Assembly (NCBI GenBank): GCA_029167225.1
Contig: JARFNK010000011.1
Coordinates: forward strand, 62,001-126,000
Length of the DNA stretch: 64,000 bases
Source: Sphingobium arseniciresistens
Lineage (GTDB): Bacteria; Pseudomonadota; Alphaproteobacteria; Sphingomonadales; Sphingomonadaceae
Reading direction: 5' to 3'
The position numbers were made by a program, and so were the translations under genes. Below, piece by piece: positions 28,468-38,573 of this stretch; position 1 is the first letter of the stretch, and each line of letters starts with the position of its first letter. The notes beneath the pieces were generated by a model, which saw nothing but the letters and a program-made list of their open reading frames with translations, had not been told where the DNA came from and ran no database searches.

Positions 28468-31400
28468 ATGGCGGATATTGAACGGTCCGCTGCGCCCATT
28501 GCAGCGTCGGCCGATGAAAGTGCGATCCGACACCGGCTGGCGGGACGGATGCCGCGTGCCGAGCCGGTGCCGGTCTGGTCCGAGATCTCTTCGCTACCCA
28601 AATGGTTGAGGCGCGCTCGAGCCGCAGCAAGCACCGCTGACAGCCGGAATGCCGTCGCCGCAGAATGGCTGCTGGACAATGATTATCACGTCCAGCGCGC
28701 TATCCTGCAGATTGGCGAGGACCTGCCCCCCAGCTTCTACCAGCGCCTGCCGGGCATCGCCGGAGAGCAGGCGAGGGGAGCCCCGCGTGTTTATATGCTC
28801 GCACATGCCTTGCTGCGCGCATCGCACCTGCAGATCGCGCTTGGCTCGGCGGTGGAGTTTATCGAGCATTATCAGGACGAAGAGCCGCTCAGCATTGCCG
28901 AGCTCTGGGCATTCCCCACAATGTTGCGGCTTGCTTGCCTGGAACTGCTGATCGCGGGCTTCGCACGGCTCTTCAAGGATGTGCCGCCGCCGTTCGAGAT
29001 CCACCCCGAGGGGCAACTGTCCGCGGGCGCGGACGATACCGAATGCGTATCGCGGGCGATCGCCAATCTGGCGGTCATCTCGTCGATTCCCTGGAAAATG
29101 TTCTTCGATCGGGTCAGCAGGGTGGAAGCCATCCTGTGGCGCGATCCGGCAGCCGTCTACGCGCGCATGGATTTCGACACCCGCGATCGGTATCGGCACG
29201 CCGTCGAACAGCTCGCAGCCCACAGCGGTCTTAGCGAGTGGGATGTTGCGGAGCGGCTGCTCAGCCAGTGTCACACCCAGGGCGATCTCCCCACGGGTCA
29301 CATCGGCTACTGGCTGGTCGGTGCCGGCCGGCCGGCGTTTGAGGACGCTCTTCATGCCCGACCGCTGACATTTGTCTCGCTTGGCCGGTGGTTGGCCCGT
29401 TATCCTGCCGCGCTCTATACGGCCGCGCTCATTCTGGTCGGCATTGCCGGTTTCGTATTGCCCGCCGCCTATCTTCTGACCGTCGAGGCGAAGCTCTCCT
29501 CGTGGTTGATCGGAATCGCTTTGATCACGATCCCGGCGTCGGTCCTGAGCGTGACCTTCGTCAACTGGCTCGTGACCTTGCTGGTCGCGCCGCGCGTGCT
29601 GCCCAAGCTGGACTTTGAAAAGGGCATCGCCGCCGATTGCCGGACCGCTGTGGTCATGCCCGTCATTGTTGGAAATGTCGCGGACATTACACCGTTGCTG
29701 CAACGGCTCGAAAGCCATCGGCTCGCCAATCCCGATTCATCCCTCCGATTTGTTCTGCTCAGCGACCATGTGGATGCCGACACGGCGATCATGCCCGGCG
29801 ATGCGGCGATTGAACGGGCACTGGTCGAAGGAATCGAGCGCCTCAATCGACGCTACCCAGGCCCGGACGGCAAGGGCCCCTTTCACCTCCTGCATCGCCC
29901 GCGGCTGTACAACGCGGCCCAGGGCTGCTGCATGGGATGGGAGCGAAAGCGTGGCAAACTCGCGCAGTTCAACGCCCTGATCCTCCACGGGGCGTGCGCA
30001 CCGTTCAGCGTTGCGGTCGGCGAGACCGTCCGTCTGGCCGGGATACGCTTTGTGGTGACCGCCGATGCCGATACGCGTTTGCCACCCGGCGTCGTCAACC
30101 AGATGGTGGCCGCCCTCGCGCACCCGCTCAATATCGCCCATTTCGATCCGCGCTCGGGCCGGGTGTCGAGCGGATACACCATCCTTCAGCCGCGCGTGGA
30201 GATCGCGCCCGAGAATAGTGGGCGGTCGCTGTTCACGCACTTCTTCGGGGGTGACACGGCGATCGACATTTATTCCCGCGCGGTTTCGGACGTCTATCAG
30301 GACATTTTTGGATCAGGCATATTCGTCGGCAAGGGCATCTACGACGTGGCGGCCTTCGAACGCAGCCTTGCGGGCCGTGTTCCGGAAAACACGCTGCTGA
30401 GCCACGATCTGTTCGAAGGTCTGCACGGACGGGCGGGGCTCGCCAGCGACATCATCGTCTATGAAGGCTTTCCCGCAGGCTATCTCGACTATAGTCGGCG
30501 CTGGCACCGGTGGGTCCGCGGGGACTGGCAGATCCTGGCCTGGCTGTTCCCGCTGGTCCCGGGCGCCGATGGCAGCCGCGTGCGCAACCGCCTGACATGG
30601 TTCGACCGGCTCAAGATCTTCGACAATCTGCGGCGCAGCGTGGTTCCGGCGAGCCTTGTTGCCCTACTGATCGGCGGCTGGTTCCTGCTGGGGGGTAATC
30701 CTCTTGTGTGGACATTGCTCGCGCTGGCAGCGCCGGCTGCCTATCTGTTTACCGACCTCGTGACCGGCCTTGCCCAGGGCCGCCGACGCGGCGTGCTCCA
30801 GGGGGTGCTGCGGCGCTTGTCGGACCATGCCGGCCGGTGGGCGCTCGCGATCACCTTCCTGGTGAGCGACAGCGCGATCGCACTCTCCGCCATCGCGACC
30901 ACTCTCACCCGGCTCACTACCAGGCGCCGGCTTCTCGAATGGACGGCGGCCGCGCAGATGTCAGCCCATGTCGCGACACTCCATCCGAGGTGGGCCGCGT
31001 GGCGCGCGATGTTGGTGTCACCCCTTTTTGCGATTGCCGTGGCCGTAGCGCTGGCATTGATCGAACCAAAGGTCCTCTTGATCGCGGGCCCTATCTTGCT
31101 GCTCTGGCTGCTCGCGCCCGAGATCGCCATCTGGATCACGCGTCCGATCGCGCGTTCCGTCGAGACGCTGGATGATGAGGATCGCCTGTTTCTGCGTCGC
31201 CTCGCGCGGCGAACATGGCTGTTCTTCGAGACATTCGTGCGGCCCGAGGACAACTGGCTTCCGCCTGATAATTATCAGGCGCCTCCGGACGAAGCGACCG
31301 CGCACCGCACATCGCCGACCAATGTCGGCATGATGATGCTCTCGACGCTGACAGCATGGAAGCTCGGCCATATCGGTGCGAACGAAGTCGCTGTCCGCCT

Positions 31401-34400
31401 GCGGAACGTCCTCGATACGCTCGACCGCCTCGAGCGGTATCGCGGCCATATGCTGAACTGGTATGATACCCGCACCGGACAGGCGCTTGAACCGCGCTAT
31501 GTGTCAGCCGTCGACAGCGGCAATCTGGCGGTCAGTCTGGTGGTCGCGAAGAGTGCATGCCGCGAGGCGGCGCGTGCGCCGATCCTTTCGCACCAGCGCT
31601 GGGATGGTCTTGTCGATGTGCTGGATCTTCTCGCGGAGGCGCTCGGCGTGGAGGGCATCGATGCCGACGGCGCCTGCCGCAAACTCGTCGCCGCGATGCG
31701 CGAATCCGCTACGACTGCGCCCGGGGAGCCGGCGGCCTGGCATAAGCGCCTCAGCGCCCTGCTCGAGCGGGACTGCCAGCAACTGCAGGACCAGGTCCAC
31801 CACATCATTGCCATGGGGGACATGCTTCCGACCGAAGCGCTGCACGAAGTCCAGGTCTGGGTCGAGCGCACGGATCATCACCTTCGGGCGATGCAGCGCG
31901 ATGTCGACACTCTGCTGCCGTGGCAACCGTTCCTCGAGGCACCGCCCGAAGGCTGTTCCGAGATTGCCGATGGGCTTCGCCCGATGCTGGTCGATGCCTT
32001 GTCGGCCGGCTCGGAAGCGACCGCCCTGCGGGCTCGCGCGACCATCGCCGCCTTCGAACAGAAGCAAGGGGAGGGCGGTACCCGTGATTGGGCGCGCGAA
32101 CTGGGCGCTGCACTCGACCTGGGAGCGACCGCGTCCGCGGCCCTGCGCGATGATCTCGAACGCCTTGCGTCGGACGCCGCACGGCAAGCTGAGGCGATGG
32201 ACTTTGCCCTGCTGTTCGATGCAACGACCAAGCTGTTCAATATCGGCTATAATGTCAGCGCCGATCGGATCGACCCGCATCATTATGATTTGCTCGCGAG
32301 CGAGGCGCGGCTGGCAAGCTTCTTTGCCATCTCCAAGGGAGATGTGCCCGCCGAGCATTGGTTCTCGCTTGGCCGTCCCATCACCAAGCAGGCCCATGGG
32401 CTCGCACTGGTGTCGTGGAACGGATCGATGTTCGAATACCTTATGCCCAACCTGTTCCTGCGCAGCGATCCGGAGACTTTGCTGGGGCAAAGCGATCGCA
32501 GCGCCGTCGATCTGCAACGGGATTATGGCGCTGCGCGCAACATCCCTTGGGGCATTTCCGAATCCTCCTTCGCATCGATGGGCGCCGATCGCGTTTATGG
32601 CTATCACGCCTTTGGCGTTCCCGCGCTCGGCCTGCGCCGGGGCCTGTCGCGGGACCTGGTGGTGGCGCCTTACGCGACCGCGCTGGCGCTGGCCGCGCGG
32701 CCGGGGCTCGCGATCCGGAATATGCGCGAACTCGCAGCGCTCGGACTGATCGGTCGTTACGGCTTTTACGAAGCGGTCGATTTCACGCCGGAGCGGGTTC
32801 CGGCAGGCGACCGGTTTGCGATCGTCCGTTCCTATATGGCCCATCATCAGGGCATGGCATTGGCGGCGATGGGCAATGCCTTGTGCGGCGACATGTTCGT
32901 CGACTGGTTCCATGCCGATCCGCATATCCGCACGATCGACCTGCTGCTGAACGAGCGCATTCCCTGGGAGCTACCCCCCGAAATCTCGCGGATCGAAACG
33001 CGCGAAGCCGCGCCGGTGCCGGAAGGCGCCATCCCTCCTTTGCACAGCTGGCCGGCGGAGAGCTCGGGTCGAACGATCGCGGTTCATGTCATCGGCAACG
33101 GTCGCATGGCGAGCCGCCTTGCCGAGGGCGGGAGTGGCAGTCTCCATTGGCATCGGCATGCGCTGACACGGTCGGACGCGTCTCCCTCCGCCAGCGGCAT
33201 ATCGATCTACCTGCGGGAACGGGCTTCCGGCGCGCTATGGTCCGCCGGTCCAGAGCCAATCCGCTCGGGAGCGACTGACGTTCACACCCGATTCCACGGA
33301 CATCAGGTCGAATATCACCGCCGCGATCATGGCATCGCCACGAGCATGACCGTTTCAATCCCGCACGGCGACGATGTCGAGATCCGCCGGATCATGGTCG
33401 TCAATGAAACCGATCGGACGCGCACAATCGATTTCACGAGCTATGCCGAGGTCGTTCTGGCGCCGTCCGCCGATGCCGCGCGCCACCCTGCCTTCAGCAA
33501 GCTGTTCGTCGGCAGCGAAATGCTCCCCGCAATGGACGGTCTTCTGTTCAGCCGCCGCGCGCGCGACCCGAAGGAAAGCCCCCCGGTGCTCCTTCACCGC
33601 GCGATCGCCGATGAGCCAGGCCTGCGCGTGCGTGGCGTCGAAACCGATCGCCTCGCATTCCTGGGCCGGCACGGTCATGAATCAGCGCCGGCGGCATTGA
33701 ACGGCGACACCTTGCCCGGTGGTCTTGGCTGGACGCTCGATCCGGTGATCGGCCTGCAGGCGGAGATTGAGATACCGCCCTTCGGCCGACGTGAGATCGC
33801 CTTCCTGACGATCGCGGCCGGATCGCGCGAGACCGTGCAGGAGATCGCGGAGCGGTACACGACGATCCCATCCATGGACTGGGCGGTGAGCGACGCGGCA
33901 ACCGCAATGGCGCGCGAGATGCATACGCTCGGACTTGCGCCGCATCGCGTTCCCGAGGCCCAGAAGCTTTTGTCCCGGCTGCTTCAACCCGTATCGCCAC
34001 GAGCGACTTGCGAGGCTGTGGGCAGCGGGAGAGCGAGCCGCCAGGATCTCTGGGCGCTTGGTATATCGGGCGACCATCCGATCCTCCTGCTAGGCGCTGG
34101 AGACGCGGAGCGGTCGGGCCTGCTGCGGTTCCTGCTTTCCGCGCATCAGCTCTGGCGGCATCGCGGCGTGTCCGTCGATCTTGTCGTGATGCACGAAGGC
34201 GCCGAGGGATATCTTGAGCCGGTACGCGAACGTTTGCTGGCGGTCTTGCGGGATGCGGGGATCCAGGATCAGCTGGGCCAGAATGGCGGCGTCCATCTGG
34301 TCGGCATCGACCGTGCCGATGGCGATCGCGCGCGGCTGCTCGGGCGCTCTGCGCATCTTCGGCTCGATGAGCGGGGAGGCTCTATCGCCGATCAGCTCTC

Positions 34401-36921
34401 GCGTCTCGACGCGGAGCCGTTGTCGGGCCCTCGGTTCACGCCCGTCGTGCCGGACGGGCCGGTCGAGGTGCCGGCGGCAGCAGCGTCACGTCTGAGGGAA
34501 AACCTCGCCTTCGACAACGGACTGGGCGGCTTCACGGACGGCGGGAGGGAGTATGTCGTCGCGCTTGCGCCTGGGGTGCAAACGCCGGCGCCCTGGTCCA
34601 ATGTGCTCGCCAACAGCGGGTTCGGCACGATCGTCACCGAGGCGGGGCTCGGGTTCAGCTGGGCGACCAACAGCGGTGAGAACCGCATCACTCCCTGGCA
34701 CAACGACCCCGTCAAAGACCCGCAGGGGGAAATCCTCTACGTACGAGACGAGGAAAACGGGCGGGTGTGGACGACCACCCCGCAGCCGGCCGGAGGCGAT
34801 TCCGCCGTGCGGGTACGCCACGGCGCCGGCTACACGATCTGGGAACGGGAGAGCGAGGGCCTCGCCCAGGAACTGACCGTCGCGGTTCCGACCGACGATC
34901 CGGTGAAGCTCGTCCGTCTGCGTCTGCGCAATCTCCTGCCCCGAACCCGCCGGGTCACCGCGACCTATTATGCCGAGTGGCTGCTCGGGGCGGTACGCGG
35001 CGAATCCGCGCCGCTGCGTGCTGCGGACTATGATGCGGGCGCGCATGTGCTTCTCGCCACCAATCCTTGGAACGAGGAGTTCCAGGATCGGACAGCCTTT
35101 TTGACGAGCACGGTGCCGCCACACAGCCTGACGACGTCTCGCTCGGACTTCCTCGGGCGTGGCGGCGATGTGCGCCGTCCGCAGGGTCTGGACAAATGGG
35201 ACCTGGGCGGGCGGCAGCAGGCGGCCGGCGGCGATTGCTGCGCGGCGCTGCAGGTCCATCTCGATATCGCCCCGGGTGAGACAGCCGAGGTTTGCTTCGT
35301 GCTCGGACAGGGCACGGACCGCGCCCATGCGGTCGCGCTCGCGCAAAGCTGGCAGGATCCTGCGGCGATCGATCGCGGCATGGTGCAGGTGCGCGAAGCC
35401 TGGGAGGCCCGCCTCGGCGCGGTTTGCGTGACCACGCCTGACCCCGCGTTCGATATCATGGTCAATCGCTGGTTGCCCTATCAGGTGACCAGCGCCCGGG
35501 TTCGTGCGCGCGCCGGCTTCTATCAGGCTGGCGGTGCTTTTGGCTATCGCGACCAGTTGCAGGACGTGCTGGCGCTTCTTCACAGTGATCCGGGGGCGGC
35601 CCGGGCGCAGATCCTCGCGGCGGCCGCGCACCAGTTCGAGGAAGGCGATGTCCTCCACTGGTGGCATCCGCCGTTCGATCGAGGTGTGAGGACGCGCTGC
35701 TCGGACGACATGCTGTGGTTGCCCTATGCGACCGCGACCTATGTCGAGGCGACAGGTGACCGCGCAATCCTCGATGAAGAGCTGGCCTTCCTGCGCGGCC
35801 CGCAGCTTTCCGAAGGCGAATCCGATCGCTATGCCCGCTTCGACGTAACCGATCACCCGGTGTCACTGTTCGAGCATTGCGAACGCGCGCTTGATCGCGG
35901 TTATCGCCTGGGCGCACACGGTCTCCCGCTGATGGGCGCGGGCGACTGGAATGACGGGATGAACCGGGTCGGCGAGCATGATCGCGGTGAGAGCGTTTGG
36001 CTGGGATGGTTCCTTATCACGGCGATCGATGGTTTTGTGCGGCTATGTGGCGGCAGAGGCCGGACCGATCTCGCCGACCGCTGGACGCAGCGCGCGCGCA
36101 GGCTCGGGGAGGCCGTCGAAAGGTCCGGATGGGACGGCGACTGGTATCTGCGCGCGTTCGACGATGACGGCCGACCCTGGGGATCGCATAACGACGAGGA
36201 ATGCCGGATCGACGCGATCGCGCAATCCTGGGCGGTTCTGTCTGGCGCGGGGGACAAGGCGCGCGCCGTTCGCGCGGTTGCCGCCGCGAGACAGGAACTG
36301 GTGCGTGATGACGATTGCATCGTTCGGTTGCTGACGCCGCCGTTCGACCGGACGCCGCGCGATCCAGGCTATATCAAGGCCTACCCGCCTGGCATCCGCG
36401 AGAATGGCGGGCAGTATACGCATGCCGCAGCATGGCTCGGCATTGCCACCGCGCGACTGGGCGACGGGCAGGGGTCGATGGCACTGTTCGAGCGCATCAA
36501 TCCGATCAACCATGGCCGCAGCCCTGCCGAGACCGCGCAGTACAGAACCGAACCCTATGTGCTTGCGGGCGATGTCGCCGGAGCGGCGCCGCATGTCGGG
36601 CGCGGGGGCTGGAGCTGGTACACCGGCGCTGCGGGCTGGGTCTGGCGCTGGGCGGTCGAAGAGATACTGGGACTGCGGCTGGTGGAAGGCGGTATTGCCA
36701 TTTCCTGCTGCCTGCCGCCGAACTGGCCGTATTTTGAAGCACAGATCACACGCGCTTCGGGAAGCCTGCAGATCCGCGTGGACAATCCGGCCGGCCTCGC
36801 GACCGGCGTGCAACGGATCAAGGTGGATGGTGCGGCGTGGGAAGAGCCGATAATCCCGTTTCCCGTCGATGGCGGCACGAGGATGGTCCATGTCGAGCTC
36901 GTCCCGCCTTCCGGGAAGTGA
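28468..36921 (+). CDS. ndvB: Cyclic beta-1,2-glucan synthase-like protein (NdvB family)
   Basis: 2817 aa, close to the ~2830 aa of rhizobial NdvB. Layout: N-terminal region, membrane segments near 305-375, a GT84 glycosyltransferase domain with ADADTR near 531 (UDP-glucose/metal site), HDLFEG near 645 and RWVRGDWQ near 680, further membrane helices about 720-900, long central glucoamylase-like and carbohydrate-binding regions, and a C-terminal GH94 phosphorylase-like domain with FGYRDQLQD near 2350 and GAGDWNDGMN near 2490, the catalytic aspartate region that trims chain length before cyclisation. Expected product: periplasmic cyclic beta-1,2-glucan made at the inner membrane. Coupled to a usp. 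Confidence 0.88.
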   Translation: MADIERSAAPIAASADESAIRHRLAGRMPRAEPVPVWSEISSLPKWLRRARAAASTADSRNAVAAEWLLDNDYHVQRAILQIGEDLPPSFYQRLPGIAGEQARGAPRVYMLAHALLRASHLQIALGSAVEFIEHYQDEEPLSIAELWAFPTMLRLACLELLIAGFARLFKDVPPPFEIHPEGQLSAGADDTECVSRAIANLAVISSIPWKMFFDRVSRVEAILWRDPAAVYARMDFDTRDRYRHAVEQLAAHSGLSEWDVAERLLSQCHTQGDLPTGHIGYWLVGAGRPAFEDALHARPLTFVSLGRWLARYPAALYTAALILVGIAGFVLPAAYLLTVEAKLSSWLIGIALITIPASVLSVTFVNWLVTLLVAPRVLPKLDFEKGIAADCRTAVVMPVIVGNVADITPLLQRLESHRLANPDSSLRFVLLSDHVDADTAIMPGDAAIERALVEGIERLNRRYPGPDGKGPFHLLHRPRLYNAAQGCCMGWERKRGKLAQFNALILHGACAPFSVAVGETVRLAGIRFVVTADADTRLPPGVVNQMVAALAHPLNIAHFDPRSGRVSSGYTILQPRVEIAPENSGRSLFTHFFGGDTAIDIYSRAVSDVYQDIFGSGIFVGKGIYDVAAFERSLAGRVPENTLLSHDLFEGLHGRAGLASDIIVYEGFPAGYLDYSRRWHRWVRGDWQILAWLFPLVPGADGSRVRNRLTWFDRLKIFDNLRRSVVPASLVALLIGGWFLLGGNPLVWTLLALAAPAAYLFTDLVTGLAQGRRRGVLQGVLRRLSDHAGRWALAITFLVSDSAIALSAIATTLTRLTTRRRLLEWTAAAQMSAHVATLHPRWAAWRAMLVSPLFAIAVAVALALIEPKVLLIAGPILLLWLLAPEIAIWITRPIARSVETLDDEDRLFLRRLARRTWLFFETFVRPEDNWLPPDNYQAPPDEATAHRTSPTNVGMMMLSTLTAWKLGHIGANEVAVRLRNVLDTLDRLERYRGHMLNWYDTRTGQALEPRYVSAVDSGNLAVSLVVAKSACREAARAPILSHQRWDGLVDVLDLLAEALGVEGIDADGACRKLVAAMRESATTAPGEPAAWHKRLSALLERDCQQLQDQVHHIIAMGDMLPTEALHEVQVWVERTDHHLRAMQRDVDTLLPWQPFLEAPPEGCSEIADGLRPMLVDALSAGSEATALRARATIAAFEQKQGEGGTRDWARELGAALDLGATASAALRDDLERLASDAARQAEAMDFALLFDATTKLFNIGYNVSADRIDPHHYDLLASEARLASFFAISKGDVPAEHWFSLGRPITKQAHGLALVSWNGSMFEYLMPNLFLRSDPETLLGQSDRSAVDLQRDYGAARNIPWGISESSFASMGADRVYGYHAFGVPALGLRRGLSRDLVVAPYATALALAARPGLAIRNMRELAALGLIGRYGFYEAVDFTPERVPAGDRFAIVRSYMAHHQGMALAAMGNALCGDMFVDWFHADPHIRTIDLLLNERIPWELPPEISRIETREAAPVPEGAIPPLHSWPAESSGRTIAVHVIGNGRMASRLAEGGSGSLHWHRHALTRSDASPSASGISIYLRERASGALWSAGPEPIRSGATDVHTRFHGHQVEYHRRDHGIATSMTVSIPHGDDVEIRRIMVVNETDRTRTIDFTSYAEVVLAPSADAARHPAFSKLFVGSEMLPAMDGLLFSRRARDPKESPPVLLHRAIADEPGLRVRGVETDRLAFLGRHGHESAPAALNGDTLPGGLGWTLDPVIGLQAEIEIPPFGRREIAFLTIAAGSRETVQEIAERYTTIPSMDWAVSDAATAMAREMHTLGLAPHRVPEAQKLLSRLLQPVSPRATCEAVGSGRASRQDLWALGISGDHPILLLGAGDAERSGLLRFLLSAHQLWRHRGVSVDLVVMHEGAEGYLEPVRERLLAVLRDAGIQDQLGQNGGVHLVGIDRADGDRARLLGRSAHLRLDERGGSIADQLSRLDAEPLSGPRFTPVVPDGPVEVPAAAASRLRENLAFDNGLGGFTDGGREYVVALAPGVQTPAPWSNVLANSGFGTIVTEAGLGFSWATNSGENRITPWHNDPVKDPQGEILYVRDEENGRVWTTTPQPAGGDSAVRVRHGAGYTIWERESEGLAQELTVAVPTDDPVKLVRLRLRNLLPRTRRVTATYYAEWLLGAVRGESAPLRAADYDAGAHVLLATNPWNEEFQDRTAFLTSTVPPHSLTTSRSDFLGRGGDVRRPQGLDKWDLGGRQQAAGGDCCAALQVHLDIAPGETAEVCFVLGQGTDRAHAVALAQSWQDPAAIDRGMVQVREAWEARLGAVCVTTPDPAFDIMVNRWLPYQVTSARVRARAGFYQAGGAFGYRDQLQDVLALLHSDPGAARAQILAAAAHQFEEGDVLHWWHPPFDRGVRTRCSDDMLWLPYATATYVEATGDRAILDEELAFLRGPQLSEGESDRYARFDVTDHPVSLFEHCERALDRGYRLGAHGLPLMGAGDWNDGMNRVGEHDRGESVWLGWFLITAIDGFVRLCGGRGRTDLADRWTQRARRLGEAVERSGWDGDWYLRAFDDDGRPWGSHNDEECRIDAIAQSWAVLSGAGDKARAVRAVAAARQELVRDDDCIVRLLTPPFDRTPRDPGYIKAYPPGIRENGGQYTHAAAWLGIATARLGDGQGSMALFERINPINHGRSPAETAQYRTEPYVLAGDVAGAAPHVGRGGWSWYTGAAGWVWRWAVEEILGLRLVEGGIAISCCLPPNWPYFEAQITRASGSLQIRVDNPAGLATGVQRIKVDGAAWEEPIIPFPVDGGTRMVHVELVPPSGK

Positions 36922-36958
36922 GCGCGATGTGGAACTCGATCACCAAGATCGGCCCCAC

Positions 36959-37885
36959 CTATTCCGTCAACTGGGCGAAAAGCCGCTCCACATCATCGCG
37001 GTGACAAAGATCATTGCCCGGCGTCATCACCGCTGCGGTTCCTGCGGCCAGCCCGTACCTGAAGGCGTCGTGCGCGCTTCTGCCGGTCGCAAGGGCATGG
37101 GTCATCGCGGCGACGAAGCTGTCGCCTGCACCAACCGCGCTTTGCGCCGCGACGGCGATCGCCGGCAGGCGCAATATCCCATCCGCGTTCGCGAGCAGGG
37201 CGCCCTCATGACCCATCGTGACGGCAAGATGGGCTGTCTCGCCTTGGGCCGTGAGCGACCGGGCGGCCGCCACCAGCCTGTCCGGATCGCGCAGGGGCGT
37301 GCCCATCAACTGTTCGAACTCTCCCAGGCTCGGCTTCACGAGGAAGATCCCGCCAGAGGCCAGAGTGCGTGCGAGCGCCGGACCCGATGTGTCGAGAACA
37401 ACACGTGCCCCCCGGCTCCGTGCGACATCGCCGGCGCGTATATAGAAATCGTCCGGAACGCCTCTTGGCAGCGATCCGCTCAAGACGAGCCAGTCAAAGT
37501 CGAGGGCTTCCAGAGCAACAAGGCATGCCTGCCATTCCGTCCCAGCAATGAGGGGTCCGTCGGGCACGAAGCGATATTCCCGGCCCGTGCTGGCTTCATG
37601 AACCGCAAGGCTGATCCGCGTGTGATCGTCGATATCGATGCACAGCCGCGGGAGTGCATATTGGTCGACGAGACTGTTCAGCACAGTCCCCGTCGCGCCG
37701 CCGGCAAGATAGACGGTAAGCACTTCTCCGCCCAATCTTTGTATGACCCGGCCCACATTGATCCCGCCCCCACCTGCATCATAGCGTTCATTGGTGGTCC
37801 GAACCTTATGGGTATGCCGCACTTCCTGTGCCGCACATGCGCCGTCGATGGCGGGGTTGAGGGTCACTGTCACAATGTTCGTCAT
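36959..37885 (-). CDS. pfkB: 1-phosphofructokinase / PfkB-family kinase
   Basis: 308 aa from ATG 37885 (AGGAG five bases upstream; a TTG one codon earlier is too close to the site). PfkB signatures: opening VTLNPAIDGAC, substrate loop AGGGGINVGRVIQRLGG, and the anion-hole/catalytic base GAGDSFVAAM. Best fit is the E. coli PfkB (6-phosphofructokinase 2)/FruK group. Convergent with ndvB. With phosphoketolase, PEP synthase and NdvB in the same window, it belongs to a hexose-phosphate management set; direction of flux is unproven. Confidence 0.85.
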   Translation of the reverse strand: MTNIVTVTLNPAIDGACAAQEVRHTHKVRTTNERYDAGGGGINVGRVIQRLGGEVLTVYLAGGATGTVLNSLVDQYALPRLCIDIDDHTRISLAVHEASTGREYRFVPDGPLIAGTEWQACLVALEALDFDWLVLSGSLPRGVPDDFYIRAGDVARSRGARVVLDTSGPALARTLASGGIFLVKPSLGEFEQLMGTPLRDPDRLVAAARSLTAQGETAHLAVTMGHEGALLANADGILRLPAIAVAAQSAVGAGDSFVAAMTHALATGRSAHDAFRYGLAAGTAAVMTPGNDLCHRDDVERLFAQLTE

Positions 37886-38081
37886 CAACGCTCCTGGTCA
37901 TGCTCGTTTCGTTGGGCTGCTCTCCTGACACCAGAATCGGCGCAGGAGACCTGGGTTTTCCTCCATCATTTCATCGGTCATCCAGCATGCCTGGAAGGTA
38001 AACCAAGGACGATCTGCGTTAACCCTGAAAGTGGGGAGCTATATCCGGCTGTCAGGCGATCATGATTCCGTAGAAGCACTT

Positions 38082-38459
38082 ATGGCATCTTTCGAACGCA
38101 TCAATTCCCCCGATCTGCGCCGGGACACGCGCTTTGCCACGGCCTTCGACGCGCAGATCATCGTCGATGATCGCCGGTTGAGCGTGATTGTCGGGGACAT
38201 TTCCAGCGGCGGGGCGCAGGTCAAGGGAGACACGCCGCTTGCCCTTGGATAGAAGATCCGCCTCCGCGCCGCCGGGCTCGACATGGTCGCGCGCGTGATG
38301 GGGGTCCATGACGGTCTGTGCGGCATCTCCTTTGCACATCCGGTCAATGCTCTTGCGATCGTGCGCGACAACATCTCCTACTTCCGCGAGATGCGCACCA
38401 GGCGCGGTGACGCCACTTTGCCATCCCAGGCATGGGAGAATTGGCCGATTGCTCCCTAG
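38082..38459 (+). pseudogene. PilZ-domain gene with in-frame stop
   Basis: A PilZ-like frame starting MASFERINSPDLRRDTRFA, with RRDTR resembling the RxxxR c-di-GMP motif and GDISSGGAQVKG matching the (D/N)xSxxG motif, is broken by TAG at 38250-38252 (codon 57). The same frame continues with KIRLRAAGLDMVARVMG and DGLCGISFAHP to TAG at 38457-38459, exactly the missing half of the domain. Both halves are in frame with no shift, so a single base change (or read error) separates this from an intact 125-aa single PilZ protein. Confidence 0.72.
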
Positions 38460-38527
38460 GAACCCGCGTGGTTCGCCCTATTGTTGCAGACATCAGGAGT
38501 CGGCCCGCGTCATCGACTTTAACTTGG

Positions 38528-38544
38528 GGATATCCCTTATATCC
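38528..38544. promoter_or_regulatory. Inverted repeat upstream of ppsA
   Basis: GGATAT-CCCTT-ATATCC, perfect six-base arms, 30-46 bp before the ppsA start. Resembles part of the elements at 5581 and 9291 (ATATCCC) but lacks the CGTA half. Confidence 0.3.
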
Positions 38545-38573
38545 GTGCAGGGCTGAGGCGTCATGCTGCGGTC

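Noticed and set aside
31504-35856. Long minus-strand frames (473 and 456 aa) inside ndvB
   Set aside because: No motifs; ndvB runs uninterrupted across them with conserved catalytic regions on either side.
36922-36958. Terminator between convergent ndvB and pfkB
   Set aside because: The 37-bp gap has no convincing stem-loop.
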